Positions 1 through 8,097 of a DNA stretch of 64,000 nucleotides are shown here, piece by piece. Position numbers and translations under genes: made by a program. Source of the stretch: Actinoplanes sp. L3-i22 (lineage in GTDB: Bacteria; Actinomycetota; Actinomycetes; Mycobacteriales; Micromonosporaceae); contig NZ_AP024745.1 of assembly GCF_019704555.1 (NCBI RefSeq), positions 9,888,001 to 9,952,000 of the forward strand. The letters run 5' to 3'. Position 1 is the first letter of the stretch. Each line of letters opens with the position of its first letter. The notes under the pieces were generated by a model. The model did not search any database, was not told the origin of the DNA, and saw nothing but the letters and a program-made list of their open reading frames with translations.

Positions 1-30
1 GGTCCACTCGGCCCGGATGCTCTCCTCCAT
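1..30 (-). CDS. Start of an unidentified gene, cut by the window edge
   Basis: Only ten codons are inside the window (MEESIRAEWT). The ATG is preceded by a good ribosome binding site (GGGGAGG, 9 bases before the ATG), and it lies 40 bp downstream of the ABC permease on the same strand, so it is probably the next gene of that operon. Too little is visible to name a product. Confidence 0.4.
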   Translation of the reverse strand, partial: MEESIRAEWT

Positions 31-70
31 CGATGCTCGCCTCCCCGAAGAAATCGACGCGGCCAGTCTG

Positions 71-811
71 TCAGGTCCAGCGGAACAGGCGCGCGGCGCC
101 GAATCCGAAGACCACCAGGTAGCCGAGCAGGACCACCGACGAGAGCCCGTTCGGCCAGCCCCCGGTCATCGCGTCCTGCAGCGCCCGCTGGCCGGCCCCG
201 AGCGGGGTGTAGTCGCCGACGGCCTGCACCCAGCCCGGCATGAACTCGCGCGGCGTCCACAGCCCGGCGAAGAACATCGACGGGAAGAACAGCAGCGTGC
301 CGACGGCGTTGCCGGCCTTGCCGGTCGGCACCAGCGCGGCGACCAGCAGCCCGATCGCGAACACGCCGGCCGCGCAGAGCAGGAACGCCAGCACGAACCC
401 GGCGAAGTTCTCGGCGAGCGGCACGTCGAAGACGAAGTACCCGACCGCGATGCTGAGCGCGGAGGAGAAGAGCGCCATCACCACCGCCGCGGTCATCTGC
501 GCGCCGAGCAGGGTGATCGGCCGGACCGGGGTGGTCGCGATCCGGCGCAGCACACCCCGCTCGCGGTAGGTGGCCAGCACCATCGGCAGCACCTGGAGAC
601 CGACCATGGCCAGGGTCAGCGCGACCGCGATGCCGACGTAGACGTCGATCGTGCGCAGCCCGCCGAGCTCCGGGGACGGCTCGCGGAACACCGGGATGCT
701 GCCCAGGATGACGACCAGGATCGTCGGGAACAGCAAGGCGAAGAACGCCCCGACCGGCTCGCGGAGGTGCAGCTTGAGTTCGGTGGCGGTGAGTTTGGCG
801 AAGACGTTCAC
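71..811 (-). CDS. ABC-2 type exporter permease
   Basis: A 246-residue integral membrane protein, the usual size for DrrB-like permeases. About six hydrophobic segments follow a short cytoplasmic N-terminus (TATELKLHLREP), and the family-typical stretch YRERGVLRRIATTPVRP lies between the second and third segments. It would form the membrane pore of an exporter driven by the ATPase encoded just upstream. The two genes overlap by 4 bp (ATGA), so they are translationally coupled. The substrate (drug, lipid or polyketide-like) cannot be told from sequence. Confidence 0.9.
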   Translation of the reverse strand: MNVFAKLTATELKLHLREPVGAFFALLFPTILVVILGSIPVFREPSPELGGLRTIDVYVGIAVALTLAMVGLQVLPMVLATYRERGVLRRIATTPVRPITLLGAQMTAAVVMALFSSALSIAVGYFVFDVPLAENFAGFVLAFLLCAAGVFAIGLLVAALVPTGKAGNAVGTLLFFPSMFFAGLWTPREFMPGWVQAVGDYTPLGAGQRALQDAMTGGWPNGLSSVVLLGYLVVFGFGAARLFRWT

Positions 812-1725
812 GACTGGCCCCCAGCGGGATCGGCGGTGTGGTCGGTCAGGCGGACGAAGGCGTCGTCGAGACTGGCCTGCTCGACGCGCAGGTCGTTGGC
901 GACGATCTGCTGGACGGCGAGCACCGAGCTGACCGCGTACAGCAGGTTGCCGGTGCCGATCACCTCGACCAGGTCACCGCGGCGCTTCACCCGGTTCACC
1001 TCGGGCAGCGCGGTGAGCAGCGCGTCGTCCAGCGGCTTCGAGGGGCGGAAGCGGATGGTCTGCTCGGCGGCGGCGCGCGACACCAGCCCGGCCGGCGTGT
1101 CCAGCGCGACCACCGCGCCCTTGTCGATCACGGCGAGCCGGTCGCAGAGCCGCTCGGCCTCTTCCATGAAGTGGGTGACCAGCACGACCGTGACGCCGCG
1201 GTCGCGAACCGACTCGATCAGGTCCCAGGTGTCGCGGCGGGCGGCCGGGTCCAGTCCGGTGGTGAGCTCGTCCAGGATGGCGATCCGGGGGTTGCCGATC
1301 AGGGCCAGAGCGATCGAGAGACGCTGCTTCTGACCACCGGAGAGCTTTCCGTACGGCGTACGCAACTTGTCGTCGAGACCGAGTTCCCCGGCGAGCACCC
1401 GCCAGTCGGCCGGCTCGGAGTAGAAGGCGCTGTACAGGTCGAGTGCTTCCCGTACCGTCAATTTCTCCTGAAGCTGGGACTCCTGGAGCTGAACGCCGAC
1501 CTCGGCCCGCAGCGAGGGGTCGCGCGGAGCGCGCCCGAGCACCGTGATCTCGCCGGAGTCCGGCGTCCGGAGCCCGGCGACGCACTCGACCGTGGTGGTC
1601 TTGCCGGCTCCGTTCGGGCCCAGGATCCCGAAGATCTCGCCGGCCTCGACAGCGAGCGACACGTCGCGCACCGCGACCGTGTCCCCGTACCGCTTGCTGA
1701 GGTTGCTGACCTCGATGACTGTCAT
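808..1725 (-). CDS. ABC exporter ATP-binding protein (DrrA/CcmA-like)
   Basis: A 305-residue ATPase with every expected motif: Walker A GPNGAGKTT, Q-loop, signature LSGGQKQRLS, Walker B IAILDELTTGLDP with L in place of the usual P, and switch-loop histidine in LVTHFMEEAERLCDR. The C-terminal 80 residues match the extra domain of DrrA-type exporters. I chose the ATG at 1725 because the protein then begins MTVIEVSNLSKRYG. An in-frame ATG 60 bp upstream would add an unconserved 20-residue tail and lies in an inverted repeat. It is co-translated with the permease. Energises export of an unknown substrate. Confidence 0.92.
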   Translation of the reverse strand: MTVIEVSNLSKRYGDTVAVRDVSLAVEAGEIFGILGPNGAGKTTTVECVAGLRTPDSGEITVLGRAPRDPSLRAEVGVQLQESQLQEKLTVREALDLYSAFYSEPADWRVLAGELGLDDKLRTPYGKLSGGQKQRLSIALALIGNPRIAILDELTTGLDPAARRDTWDLIESVRDRGVTVVLVTHFMEEAERLCDRLAVIDKGAVVALDTPAGLVSRAAAEQTIRFRPSKPLDDALLTALPEVNRVKRRGDLVEVIGTGNLLYAVSSVLAVQQIVANDLRVEQASLDDAFVRLTDHTADPAGGQS

Positions 1726-1778
1726 ACATCCAGCGTCACGGATCGACCCGGGTGCCCGAATCGACCAGCGAGCGCTCT

Positions 1779-1806
1779 CCTCCATCCACCAACCGGTGGA
1801 TGGAGG
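1779..1806 (-). terminator. Perfect inverted repeat after the glycosyltransferase gene
   Basis: Two 12-base arms (CCTCCATCCACC and GGTGGATGGAGG) around a 4-base loop start 4 bp past the glycosyltransferase stop codon on the minus strand. There is no T-run, as is common in actinomycetes. It could also be an operator for the ABC genes, which start 54 bp further on. Confidence 0.6.
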
Positions 1807-1810
1807 TGTA

Positions 1811-2998
1811 CTACGCGACCGCTTCCGGCTCCGCCTCGGCCGGCCGGCGCAGCCCGGTCACCACCGAGTAGACCGAGCCGACCTGCGCGGCGACCCGCTT
1901 CCAGGAGTACGCCTGGCGGGCCCGGTCGAGCGCGGCCGTCGCGTACGTGAACCGCCGCACCTTGTCGTTGATCAGCCGGCGCACCGCGCTGCCGAGCGCC
2001 CGCGGATCGCGCGCCGGCACCAGGTCGCCGGTCAGGCCGTCGACCACGGTCTCGGTCAGGCCGCCCACCGCGGTGCCGATCACCGGCACGCCGCAGGCCA
2101 TCGCCTCCAGCGTGGACCGCTCGAACTGCTCCTGCCAGGGCGCGGCGACGAGCAGGTCGGCGGAGCGGTACCAGCTCGGCATGTCCCGGTGCGGGACCGA
2201 GCCGATCAGCCGGAACCGGTCGGCGACCTGGAACTTCTCGGCGAGCGCGCGCAGCGACTTGGCGCCCGGGTCGGCCCGGAGCTGGTCGGCCGGCGGGCCG
2301 CCGACGACGACCACCTCGGCGCCGGGCACGTACCGCATCGCCTCGATGACGTCGCCGTAGCCCTTGTGCTCGACCAGCCGGCCGACCGACAGGATCCGGG
2401 GACGGTCCAGGTCACGCGGGGCGACCGGACCCTCCGGGGTGAACCGCTCGCTGTCCACGCCGGCCGGGACGACGGTCAGCTGGGCCCGGGGGACACCGAT
2501 CCGGACCAGGCCGAGCGCCTCGTCCTGGCTCTGTGCGACGACCCGGTCCACGGCGCGGCCGAGGGCACGTTCGTAACCGGTCCGGGAGGGGCCGCTCACG
2601 GCCGGCCCGAGCGCGCCGATCTCGTGGAACGACTGCACGACCGGGACGTTGATCTGCTTGGCGGCGGTGACCGCGGCCAGGCCGCTGGTCCAGAAGTGGG
2701 CGTGCACCACGTCCGGCGTCCAGCCCTGCCAGTGTTCGCCGAGCAGGCGGGCGAACTCCGCCATGTGCGGCAGGAGCTCCTCGTCGGGCAGCGACCGGGC
2801 CGGGCCGGCCAGCAGGTGGATGACGCGCACGCCGTCGGCGACCGGGACGACCTCGGCCTGTCCCGGGCTGGTCCGGCGGGTGTAGACCCGAACCTCGTGC
2901 CCCACCTCGGCGAGTGCCTTGGACAGGTCGGCGACGTGGGCGTGCTGATCGCCCATGCCGAGCGGACTGGCGTGCTCGGAGATCATCGCAATCCGCAC
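1811..2998 (-). CDS. GT4-family glycosyltransferase
   Basis: A 395-residue GT-B fold retaining glycosyltransferase. The N-terminal acceptor domain starts MRIAMISEHASPLGMGDQHAHV. The donor domain contains ILSVGRLVEHKGYGDVIEA (about residues 200-220), and the EX7E catalytic motif is visible as EQFERSTLEAMACGVPVIG. It transfers a sugar from a nucleotide-sugar to an unknown acceptor, probably lipid or cell-surface glycan. It stands alone on the minus strand, with a divergent SRPBCC gene upstream and an inverted repeat just after its stop codon. Confidence 0.85.
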   Translation of the reverse strand: MRIAMISEHASPLGMGDQHAHVADLSKALAEVGHEVRVYTRRTSPGQAEVVPVADGVRVIHLLAGPARSLPDEELLPHMAEFARLLGEHWQGWTPDVVHAHFWTSGLAAVTAAKQINVPVVQSFHEIGALGPAVSGPSRTGYERALGRAVDRVVAQSQDEALGLVRIGVPRAQLTVVPAGVDSERFTPEGPVAPRDLDRPRILSVGRLVEHKGYGDVIEAMRYVPGAEVVVVGGPPADQLRADPGAKSLRALAEKFQVADRFRLIGSVPHRDMPSWYRSADLLVAAPWQEQFERSTLEAMACGVPVIGTAVGGLTETVVDGLTGDLVPARDPRALGSAVRRLINDKVRRFTYATAALDRARQAYSWKRVAAQVGSVYSVVTGLRRPAEAEPEAVA

Positions 2999-3105
2999 GG
3001 GCTCTCCTCAGGGCGGCGAAACAACGGGTGACAACGGCAGGCTTCGTTGCCCGTCGGCCTTCAGCGTAAACATCGGGACACCCGTTACGAGGCAGGTACG
3101 CAGGG

Positions 3106-3117
3106 TAAAACGACCTC
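3106..3117 (+). promoter_or_regulatory. Probable -10 element of a leaderless promoter
   Basis: TAAAAC at 3106-3111 is followed by exactly six bases and then the GTG start at 3118. There is no Shine-Dalgarno sequence. A clear -35 hexamer is not visible. Confidence 0.4.
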
Positions 3118-3555
3118 GTGGCCACCGTGACTCGCACCGTTCAGGCTTCACCCGCCCGCGTCTTCGCCGTCCTCGCCGACGGGTGGACCTACAGCGACTG
3201 GGTGGTCGGCACCTCGCACATCCGGGACGTCGAGGAGAGCTGGCCGGCGCCCGGGTCGAAACTGCATCACAAGGCCGGGCCGTGGCCGCTCTCGCTGCAC
3301 GACTCGTCGACCGTGCTGGCGTGCGTGCCCGGCCGGGAGCTCAAGATCAGGGCGGGCCTGTGGCCGCTGGGCGAGGCGGTGGTGGACATCGTGCTGGAGC
3401 CGGAGTTCGACGGCGGCACCCGGGTGGTGATGCGGGAGGACTTCGAGGCCGGGCCGCTGCGCTGGGTCCGCAACAAGATCAACGATCTGGCGCTGCACCA
3501 GCGCAACGTCGAGGCCCTGCGCCGCCTCGCGGACATCGTCGAGGGTCACGCGTAG
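3118..3555 (+). CDS. SRPBCC (START-like) ligand-binding protein
   Basis: A 145-residue single-domain protein of the polyketide cyclase/START fold. It has the typical N-terminus (TRTVQASPARVFAVLADGWTYSDW), a conserved tryptophan in the first helix, and a long C-terminal helix that closes the cavity. Such proteins bind hydrophobic ligands. The ligand here is unknown. Its 3' end overlaps the convergent FAD oxidoreductase gene by 10 bp, an arrangement suggesting the pair has been kept together. The GTG start appears leaderless. Confidence 0.82.
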   Translation: MATVTRTVQASPARVFAVLADGWTYSDWVVGTSHIRDVEESWPAPGSKLHHKAGPWPLSLHDSSTVLACVPGRELKIRAGLWPLGEAVVDIVLEPEFDGGTRVVMREDFEAGPLRWVRNKINDLALHQRNVEALRRLADIVEGHA

Positions 3556-5135
3556 ATCTGCTTCTGCAACCCCTCGATCGCCGCCCGGTAGACGTCGCCG
3601 ACCAGCCCACGATCACGGGCCAGCGCCGCCCGCGCCGCGTTCGCCCCCGGCGCCCCGTGCACCCCGCCCCCGGGATGCGCCGACGAGCTGCCCAGGTACA
3701 ACCGGTCCACCGGCGTGTCCGGCCGGCCCAGGCCCGGGATCGGCCGGAAGAACAGCTGCTGGAACGCCGCCGAGGTGCCACCCCCGAGCGCGCCGCCGAC
3801 CAGCGACGGGTTCGCCTGCTCCAGGTCCCCGGGCGCGAACACGTGCCGCCCCACGATCAGGTCCCGGAACCCGGGCGCCTGCGCCTCGACGACCGCCTCG
3901 ATCCGCTCCACGTGCGCCGCGATCACGTCCGCCGGCCAGTCCGCCCGGTGTGGGAGATGGGTGTACGCCCAGGCGCTCTCCGTCCCCTCCGGTGACCGGG
4001 ACCGATCAGCCGTGGTCATCTGCCCGAAGAGCAGGAACGGGTCCGCCGGCACTGCCCCGGTGGCGAGTTCCCCGGAGTACCGCGTCAGCCCGTCCAGGTC
4101 CGCGCCGAGATGCACCGTCCCGGATCCCGAGACCTCCGCGTTCTTCCACGGGATCCGGCCGCGCAGCGCCCAGTCCACCTTCACCGTCGCGCCGTCCCAC
4201 CGGAAGTGCGCCAGGTCCTCCACCATCCGCGACGGCAACCAGCGTTCACCGACGAGATTCAAGAACAACGACGGCGCCGGTACGTCGGCGACCACCGCCC
4301 GCCGAGCCCGCCAATCCCGCCCGTCCGCGGTCCGGACCCCCATCGCCCGCCCCCGCGCCACCAGCACCCGGGTCACCGGCGCCCGGTACTCGATCGCCCC
4401 GCCCCGCGCCCGCAACCGCGCCACCAGCGCGGCCGTCAGCTGACCGGCCCCGCCGACCGGCACCGGCCAGCCCACCTGCTGCCCGAGCATGGTCAGCAGC
4501 CAGCCGTAGACCCCGCCGCCCGCCTCCTCCGGCGACAGGTCGGTGTGCAGCGCGCACCCGGCCAGCAGCGCCCTGGCCCCCTCGCCGCGGAACAGCTCGG
4601 AGCCGAGCTCCCGCGCGGACAGCACCAGCCGGCGCCCCAGCCGCAGCGTGTCGCCCGGGCCCAGCTGCCGGACCAGCCCCAGGCCGGCCCGGACCGGCGG
4701 GAACGGCCGGGTGATCACGTCCAGCATGCGGGCGGACAGGGCGGCCCAGTCGTCGTACGCGTGCCGCCAGCGCTCCCCGTCCCCGGCCGCGAACGCCTCC
4801 ACCGACGCCATCGTCCTCGGCAGGTCGCGGTGGACCGTCGCGGCCCGCCCGTCGGGCAGCAGGTGACTGAAAACGTTCGGCGCGTGCGTCCACCCGAGGC
4901 CGTGCTCGCCGAGTTCGAGGTCCCGCATCACCGGCGAGGCGTACCCGAGCGGGTAGAACGCGCTGAACAGGTCGGACAGGTACCCCGACGCGGTGATCTC
5001 GCCGGACCGCACCGCCCCGCCCGGATCGCCGGTGGCCTCCAGCACGCGCACCGTCCAGCCCGCGTCGGCGAGCAGATTCGCCGCCACCAATCCGTTGTGC
5101 CCCGCCCCGACGATCACCGCGTCAACCGTGTCCAC
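3546..5135 (-). CDS. Phytoene-desaturase-like NAD(P)/FAD-dependent oxidoreductase
   Basis: A 529-residue flavoprotein. The dinucleotide-binding motif VIVGAGHNGLVAANLL is at residues 7-22, followed by the family's VLEATGDPGGAVRSGEI. The C-terminal FAD contact (SSAHPGGGVHGAPGANAARAAL) is intact. Length and both ends match the carotenoid desaturase/retinol saturase superfamily. No phytoene synthase or other carotenoid gene is nearby, so the substrate is probably another polyprenoid or lipid. It lies tail-to-tail with one SRPBCC gene and head-to-head with a second. Confidence 0.85.
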   Translation of the reverse strand: MDTVDAVIVGAGHNGLVAANLLADAGWTVRVLEATGDPGGAVRSGEITASGYLSDLFSAFYPLGYASPVMRDLELGEHGLGWTHAPNVFSHLLPDGRAATVHRDLPRTMASVEAFAAGDGERWRHAYDDWAALSARMLDVITRPFPPVRAGLGLVRQLGPGDTLRLGRRLVLSARELGSELFRGEGARALLAGCALHTDLSPEEAGGGVYGWLLTMLGQQVGWPVPVGGAGQLTAALVARLRARGGAIEYRAPVTRVLVARGRAMGVRTADGRDWRARRAVVADVPAPSLFLNLVGERWLPSRMVEDLAHFRWDGATVKVDWALRGRIPWKNAEVSGSGTVHLGADLDGLTRYSGELATGAVPADPFLLFGQMTTADRSRSPEGTESAWAYTHLPHRADWPADVIAAHVERIEAVVEAQAPGFRDLIVGRHVFAPGDLEQANPSLVGGALGGGTSAAFQQLFFRPIPGLGRPDTPVDRLYLGSSSAHPGGGVHGAPGANAARAALARDRGLVGDVYRAAIEGLQKQIYA

Positions 5136-5310
5136 GTTCGCACGTTAGCGGCGTTTAGCCCCGATCGGCGAGGGCACCCGTGAATCATGGAACGGGTGGG
5201 CCGGACGCTCGGCGCGGACGGTGACCGCCCCCGAGACCACGTGATGCGGCGGCTCGCGTCCGCGACGTTCGAGCACGCCGGCAAGGCAGGACGAGTGAAG
5301 GAGGAACCGC

Positions 5311-5775
5311 GTGAGCACGGTCACCGAGTTCGTTGACGTGAACGTCCCGGTCCGCACCTGCTACGACCAGTGGACGCAGTTCGAGGAGTTCCCGCGCTTC
5401 ATGGAGGGCGTCGAGGAGATCCAGCAGCTGGACGACACCCACACCCATTGGAAGACCAGGATCGCCGGGATCGAGCGCGAGTTCGACGCGAAGATCACCG
5501 AGCAGCTGCCCGACGAGCGCGTCGCCTGGACCGCCACCGAGGGCGAGAAGCAGGCCGGCGTCGTCACCTTCCACCGCCTGGACGAGACGCACACCCGGGT
5601 CACCGTCCAGATCGACTTCGATCCGCAGGGCCTCGTGGAGATCGCCGGCGACAAGCTCGGCGTCGTCGACCGCCGGGTCAAGGGCGATCTGCACCGGTTC
5701 AAGGAGTTCATCGAGAGCCGCGGCGGCATCACCACCGGCGGGTGGCGCGGGCAGGTCGACCGGCCCGGCGCCTGA
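5311..5775 (+). CDS. SRPBCC family protein, cyclase/dehydrase type
   Basis: A 154-residue START-like protein. The N-terminus VTEFVDVNVPVRTCYDQWTQFEEFPRFMEGVEEI is typical of the cyclase/dehydrase branch (Coq10-like fold), and the chain ends with the usual long amphipathic helix. The GTG start has a strong ribosome binding site (GAAGGAGGAACC). It is transcribed away from the FAD oxidoreductase and ends in a UUCG hairpin terminator. A role in lipid or isoprenoid binding is inferred from the family only. Confidence 0.82.
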   Translation: MSTVTEFVDVNVPVRTCYDQWTQFEEFPRFMEGVEEIQQLDDTHTHWKTRIAGIEREFDAKITEQLPDERVAWTATEGEKQAGVVTFHRLDETHTRVTVQIDFDPQGLVEIAGDKLGVVDRRVKGDLHRFKEFIESRGGITTGGWRGQVDRPGA

Positions 5776-5792
5776 CCTCGGTCTTTCCGGAA

Positions 5793-5814
5793 CGGCCGCC
5801 CTTCGGGGCGGCCG
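5793..5814 (+). terminator. Stem-loop terminator with UUCG tetraloop
   Basis: Arms CGGCCGCCC and GGGCGGCCG enclose TTCG, 17 bp after the SRPBCC stop codon and between convergent genes. No T-run follows directly. Confidence 0.7.
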
Positions 5815-5869
5815 CTCCGCTGTCCGCTTCTTTCTCGCGCTCCGCTGCGGTCCTTGTCACTGCTGCTTC

Positions 5870-5910
5870 GGTACGGCGTCAGCCCCGCGCCCGTACCCAA
5901 ATCCGATTTT
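5870..5910. repeat. Intergenic element also found near 14.8 kb
   Basis: The 16-mer GGTACGGCGTCAGCCC at 5870-5885 recurs exactly at 14815-14830, also just downstream of a UUCG hairpin. Flanking bases (GGTCCTT before, GCCCGTACC after) are partly shared. A short T-rich stem (CCGATTTTTCGGTTTTT) follows the copy here, so it may be part of a terminator for one of the convergent genes. Confidence 0.5.
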
Positions 5911-5996
5911 TCGGTTTTTGGGGTGGGGTCCGGTCGTTTCGTGGGGCGGGCAGCGGGTACGCGAACGTCATGACCGAGCAGACCGGACCGCGATGA

Positions 5997-6755
5997 TCAG
6001 CGCGTTCGGGGCCGGGCCGGCCCGTTCCGGCGCAGGAGCACACTGCCCATCCCGGCCGCCGCGCGGACCTCGTACCGATCGGCGGCCCGGCGCCAGCCGC
6101 CCTCCTGGAGGACCGCGCCCGCAGGCGTCCCGTTGTTCACCACCCACGGTGTGACCACCGCCCCCGCGCCGCGATCCAGGCGGATCCGGAACGGCGCGGT
6201 CGTGCCCGCGGTCACCACCGCGGTGCCCACCCCACCCGCGAAGGTCACCGGAACCGTGCCGTCCGGCGCCGGCAACCACACCTCGGCCAGCCCGGACGCG
6301 CCCAGCTCGACCCGGCTCACCCGGCCGCCGCGCAGGTTCACCTGCTGCTCCCCGGCCCCGGCCGGCAGCCGGATGTCCCAGCGGACGTCCCGGTTGAGCA
6401 CGATGACCACCTCGTCCAGCCCGTCACCGTCGGTAGCCCGCAGGCGCACGGCGACCCGGCCCCCACGCCGGGTCACGACCGGGGCGACCCCCGAGTCCGG
6501 CCCGGCACTCACCCGGTAGAGCAGGCCCGGCAGGCTCGCGGTCCGGACCCGGACCCGGCTGGCCGCGTCCCCCACGGTGAGCCAGGCGCCGGTCCGGTCC
6601 AGCAGTGGACCGGCCTGAACCTGATCGGTCACCACCGGTACCGGCACGGTCACCGGAGCGGAATCCCGCACCGACCCCACCAAAGCCGCTCCCACCAGCG
6701 CAGACACGCCGATCATGGCAGCTGTTGAGCGACTCGGACGCAATCCTGAGGGCAC
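5997..6755 (-). CDS. Secreted or membrane-anchored beta-strand-rich protein
   Basis: A 252-residue protein with one N-terminal hydrophobic segment (MIGVSALVGAALVGSV, about residues 14-29), followed by an all-beta region of short repeated strands with many V/R/G. The pattern resembles the putative adhesin (DUF4097-like) right-handed beta fold, but I cannot make a firm assignment. The GTG at 6755 is the longest start. An ATG 13 codons on would put the hydrophobic stretch at the extreme N-terminus like a signal peptide. It diverges from a small membrane-protein gene. Confidence 0.65.
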   Translation of the reverse strand: MPSGLRPSRSTAAMIGVSALVGAALVGSVRDSAPVTVPVPVVTDQVQAGPLLDRTGAWLTVGDAASRVRVRTASLPGLLYRVSAGPDSGVAPVVTRRGGRVAVRLRATDGDGLDEVVIVLNRDVRWDIRLPAGAGEQQVNLRGGRVSRVELGASGLAEVWLPAPDGTVPVTFAGGVGTAVVTAGTTAPFRIRLDRGAGAVVTPWVVNNGTPAGAVLQEGGWRRAADRYEVRAAAGMGSVLLRRNGPARPRTR

Positions 6756-6822
6756 GATCGGACAACGGAGAATCGGCCGAACGGGTGACGGCGATCCGGA
6801 CTTATCGCGCCAGAATTTCCGG

Positions 6823-7032
6823 GTGCGATCTGCCGGATTCCTGTCTGAACGTCAGCGCCGCCTCGCCTGGGTCGGGTTCTTCCTGGCCGCTTTCCAGGCG
6901 CCGCTGGCCGCGAAGCTCATCGATGACGCGTCATGGTTCTTCGCCGTGGTCGTCGCTCTCGTCGTCGCGACGGTCATCATCGCCGACGACGCCCAGCGTC
7001 GCCGCCCACAAACTGCCGACTACCCGGAGTAA
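6823..7032 (+). CDS. Small membrane protein
   Basis: A 69-residue protein starting at a GTG (VRSAGFLSERQRRLAWVGFF), with two hydrophobic segments (about residues 13-24 and 32-50) and a short basic, polar tail. I prefer this start because the longer in-frame start at 6715 would run into the opposite-strand gene and add a charged, unconserved leader. No family recognised. It may share a divergent control region with the gene on the other strand. Confidence 0.5.
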   Translation: MRSAGFLSERQRRLAWVGFFLAAFQAPLAAKLIDDASWFFAVVVALVVATVIIADDAQRRRPQTADYPE

Positions 7033-7525
7033 TCTGCCGGCGGTTTCACGCTCGGCCACCGCGGCCCGCAGCCGGTGGCCGAGCCGCTGGTTCACCAGGC
7101 CCCGCCTGGTGCCCCTCAGCCGTGCCCGCTCCGGCTCGTCCCCGCCGGCCGCACCCTGCGCGGCCCACCGCTTGCCTCACCCGGCTCGCCGCTCGCCCTG
7201 CCTGGCGCGCCCCGTTTGATGCGCCTCGCGCTCGCCCGCCCGGTGCTCCGCGTCGTCGCGCGGGCCGTGCGTCGCGGCAGCCGCTCGCCGCCCTGCGCCA
7301 GCCGCTCGCCGCGCCGCGTGGGCCGCCGGCCTCCGCGCTGTTCGGGCCGCCGCGCCCCGGCCGTCGCGCCCCTTCTCCTCGGGCTCGCTGTCCTACCCGC
7401 TTCCCGCTGCCGGACACCCCAATTCACCCGGCCGAGCGGAAAGCGAGCCGACGCCCGGCGGGTTCAACCGTCCTGCACCAGTACGGAGAACCGTTCGTCA
7501 CCCTGGCGTCTCTAACTTTTCCCTC
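7033..7525. other. 493-bp stretch without a supportable gene
   Basis: Extremely GC-rich, with arginine/proline/alanine-rich open frames on both strands that have no hydrophobic or domain pattern. A near-duplicated CAGCCGCTCGCCG segment lies around 7278-7315. The last 15 bp contain a likely -10 (TAACTT, 7513-7518) seven bases before the next ATG. Confidence 0.5.
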
Positions 7526-7882
7526 ATGAATGGTCTGTTCAGCAACTCCGCCGCCCGCGCCGCCCTCCGCTCCGCGCACGCCTCGCTCGCCGACCTCACC
7601 GCGTCCGTCGGGGTCAGCGGCCTGGCCGCCGCCCAGTCGTCCCCCGGCCTGATGTCGGTCGTCGACCAGCACGCCGCCGGCGTCCGGGACAGCCTGAACG
7701 CCGACACCCGCCCGCTCACCCCGATCCTGCTGGCGGCCTACGCCGAGGGTGTCCGGGACGCCGCCTTCCAGCACGGCTGGGCCGCCCCGGACGGCGAGAT
7801 CGACTGGTCCGAGAACGACTGGGTACTCCGCCGCCTGCTCGCCGTCTGCATGCTGGCCCGCACCCTCCCCGCCGCACGCTGA
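7526..7882 (+). CDS. Conserved small actinobacterial protein (possibly DUF6401)
   Basis: A 118-residue soluble, mostly helical protein. The central GLMSVVDQHAAGVRDSL segment resembles the DUF6401 family of small actinomycete proteins as I remember it. That match is from memory and unverified. The second half (WSENDWVLRRLLAVCMLART) is amphipathic. The ATG follows a probable leaderless promoter with TAACTT seven bases upstream. A 26-bp tandem repeat and a strong hairpin follow the stop codon. Function unknown. Confidence 0.65.
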   Translation: MNGLFSNSAARAALRSAHASLADLTASVGVSGLAAAQSSPGLMSVVDQHAAGVRDSLNADTRPLTPILLAAYAEGVRDAAFQHGWAAPDGEIDWSENDWVLRRLLAVCMLARTLPAAR

Positions 7883-7915
7883 CCCCGGACCGCCACCAGA
7901 CCGTTCATCAGCCCG

Positions 7916-8016
7916 GCCGGGGCACCCTGGGCACCACACCCGCCGGGGCACCCCGGGCACCACACCCGCCGGGGCACCCCGGGCACCACGCCCGCCGGGG
8001 CACCCCCAGCACCACC
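7916..8016. repeat. 26-bp tandem repeat, about four copies
   Basis: Units starting at 7916, 7942, 7968 and 7994 share the core GCCGGGGCACCCCGGGCACC. The last copy is degenerate. The array is wholly intergenic, between a convergent gene pair and just before a terminator hairpin. Confidence 0.8.
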
Positions 8017-8027
8017 CAGCCAGCCGA

Positions 8028-8061
8028 CAGGGCCGGCGCCGCACCCGCGGCGCCGGCCCTG
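8028..8061. terminator. Bidirectional hairpin between convergent genes
   Basis: A perfect inverted repeat with 15-base arms beginning CAGGGCCGGC and a 4-base ACCC loop. It is placed to stop transcription from both the gene ending at 7882 and the one ending at 8098. No T-run. Confidence 0.75.
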
Positions 8062-8097
8062 CGCATCTACCGCCAGGCCGTCAGCAGCGAACCGGAA

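Noticed and set aside
3546..5135. A carotenoid biosynthesis cluster
   Set aside because: Only a desaturase-like gene is present. There is no phytoene synthase, geranylgeranyl synthase or cyclase nearby.
7046..7427. Open frames of 100-150 codons on both strands
   Set aside because: Arg/Ala/Pro/Gly-only translations with no start signals. They overlap each other on opposite strands, so none can be favoured.
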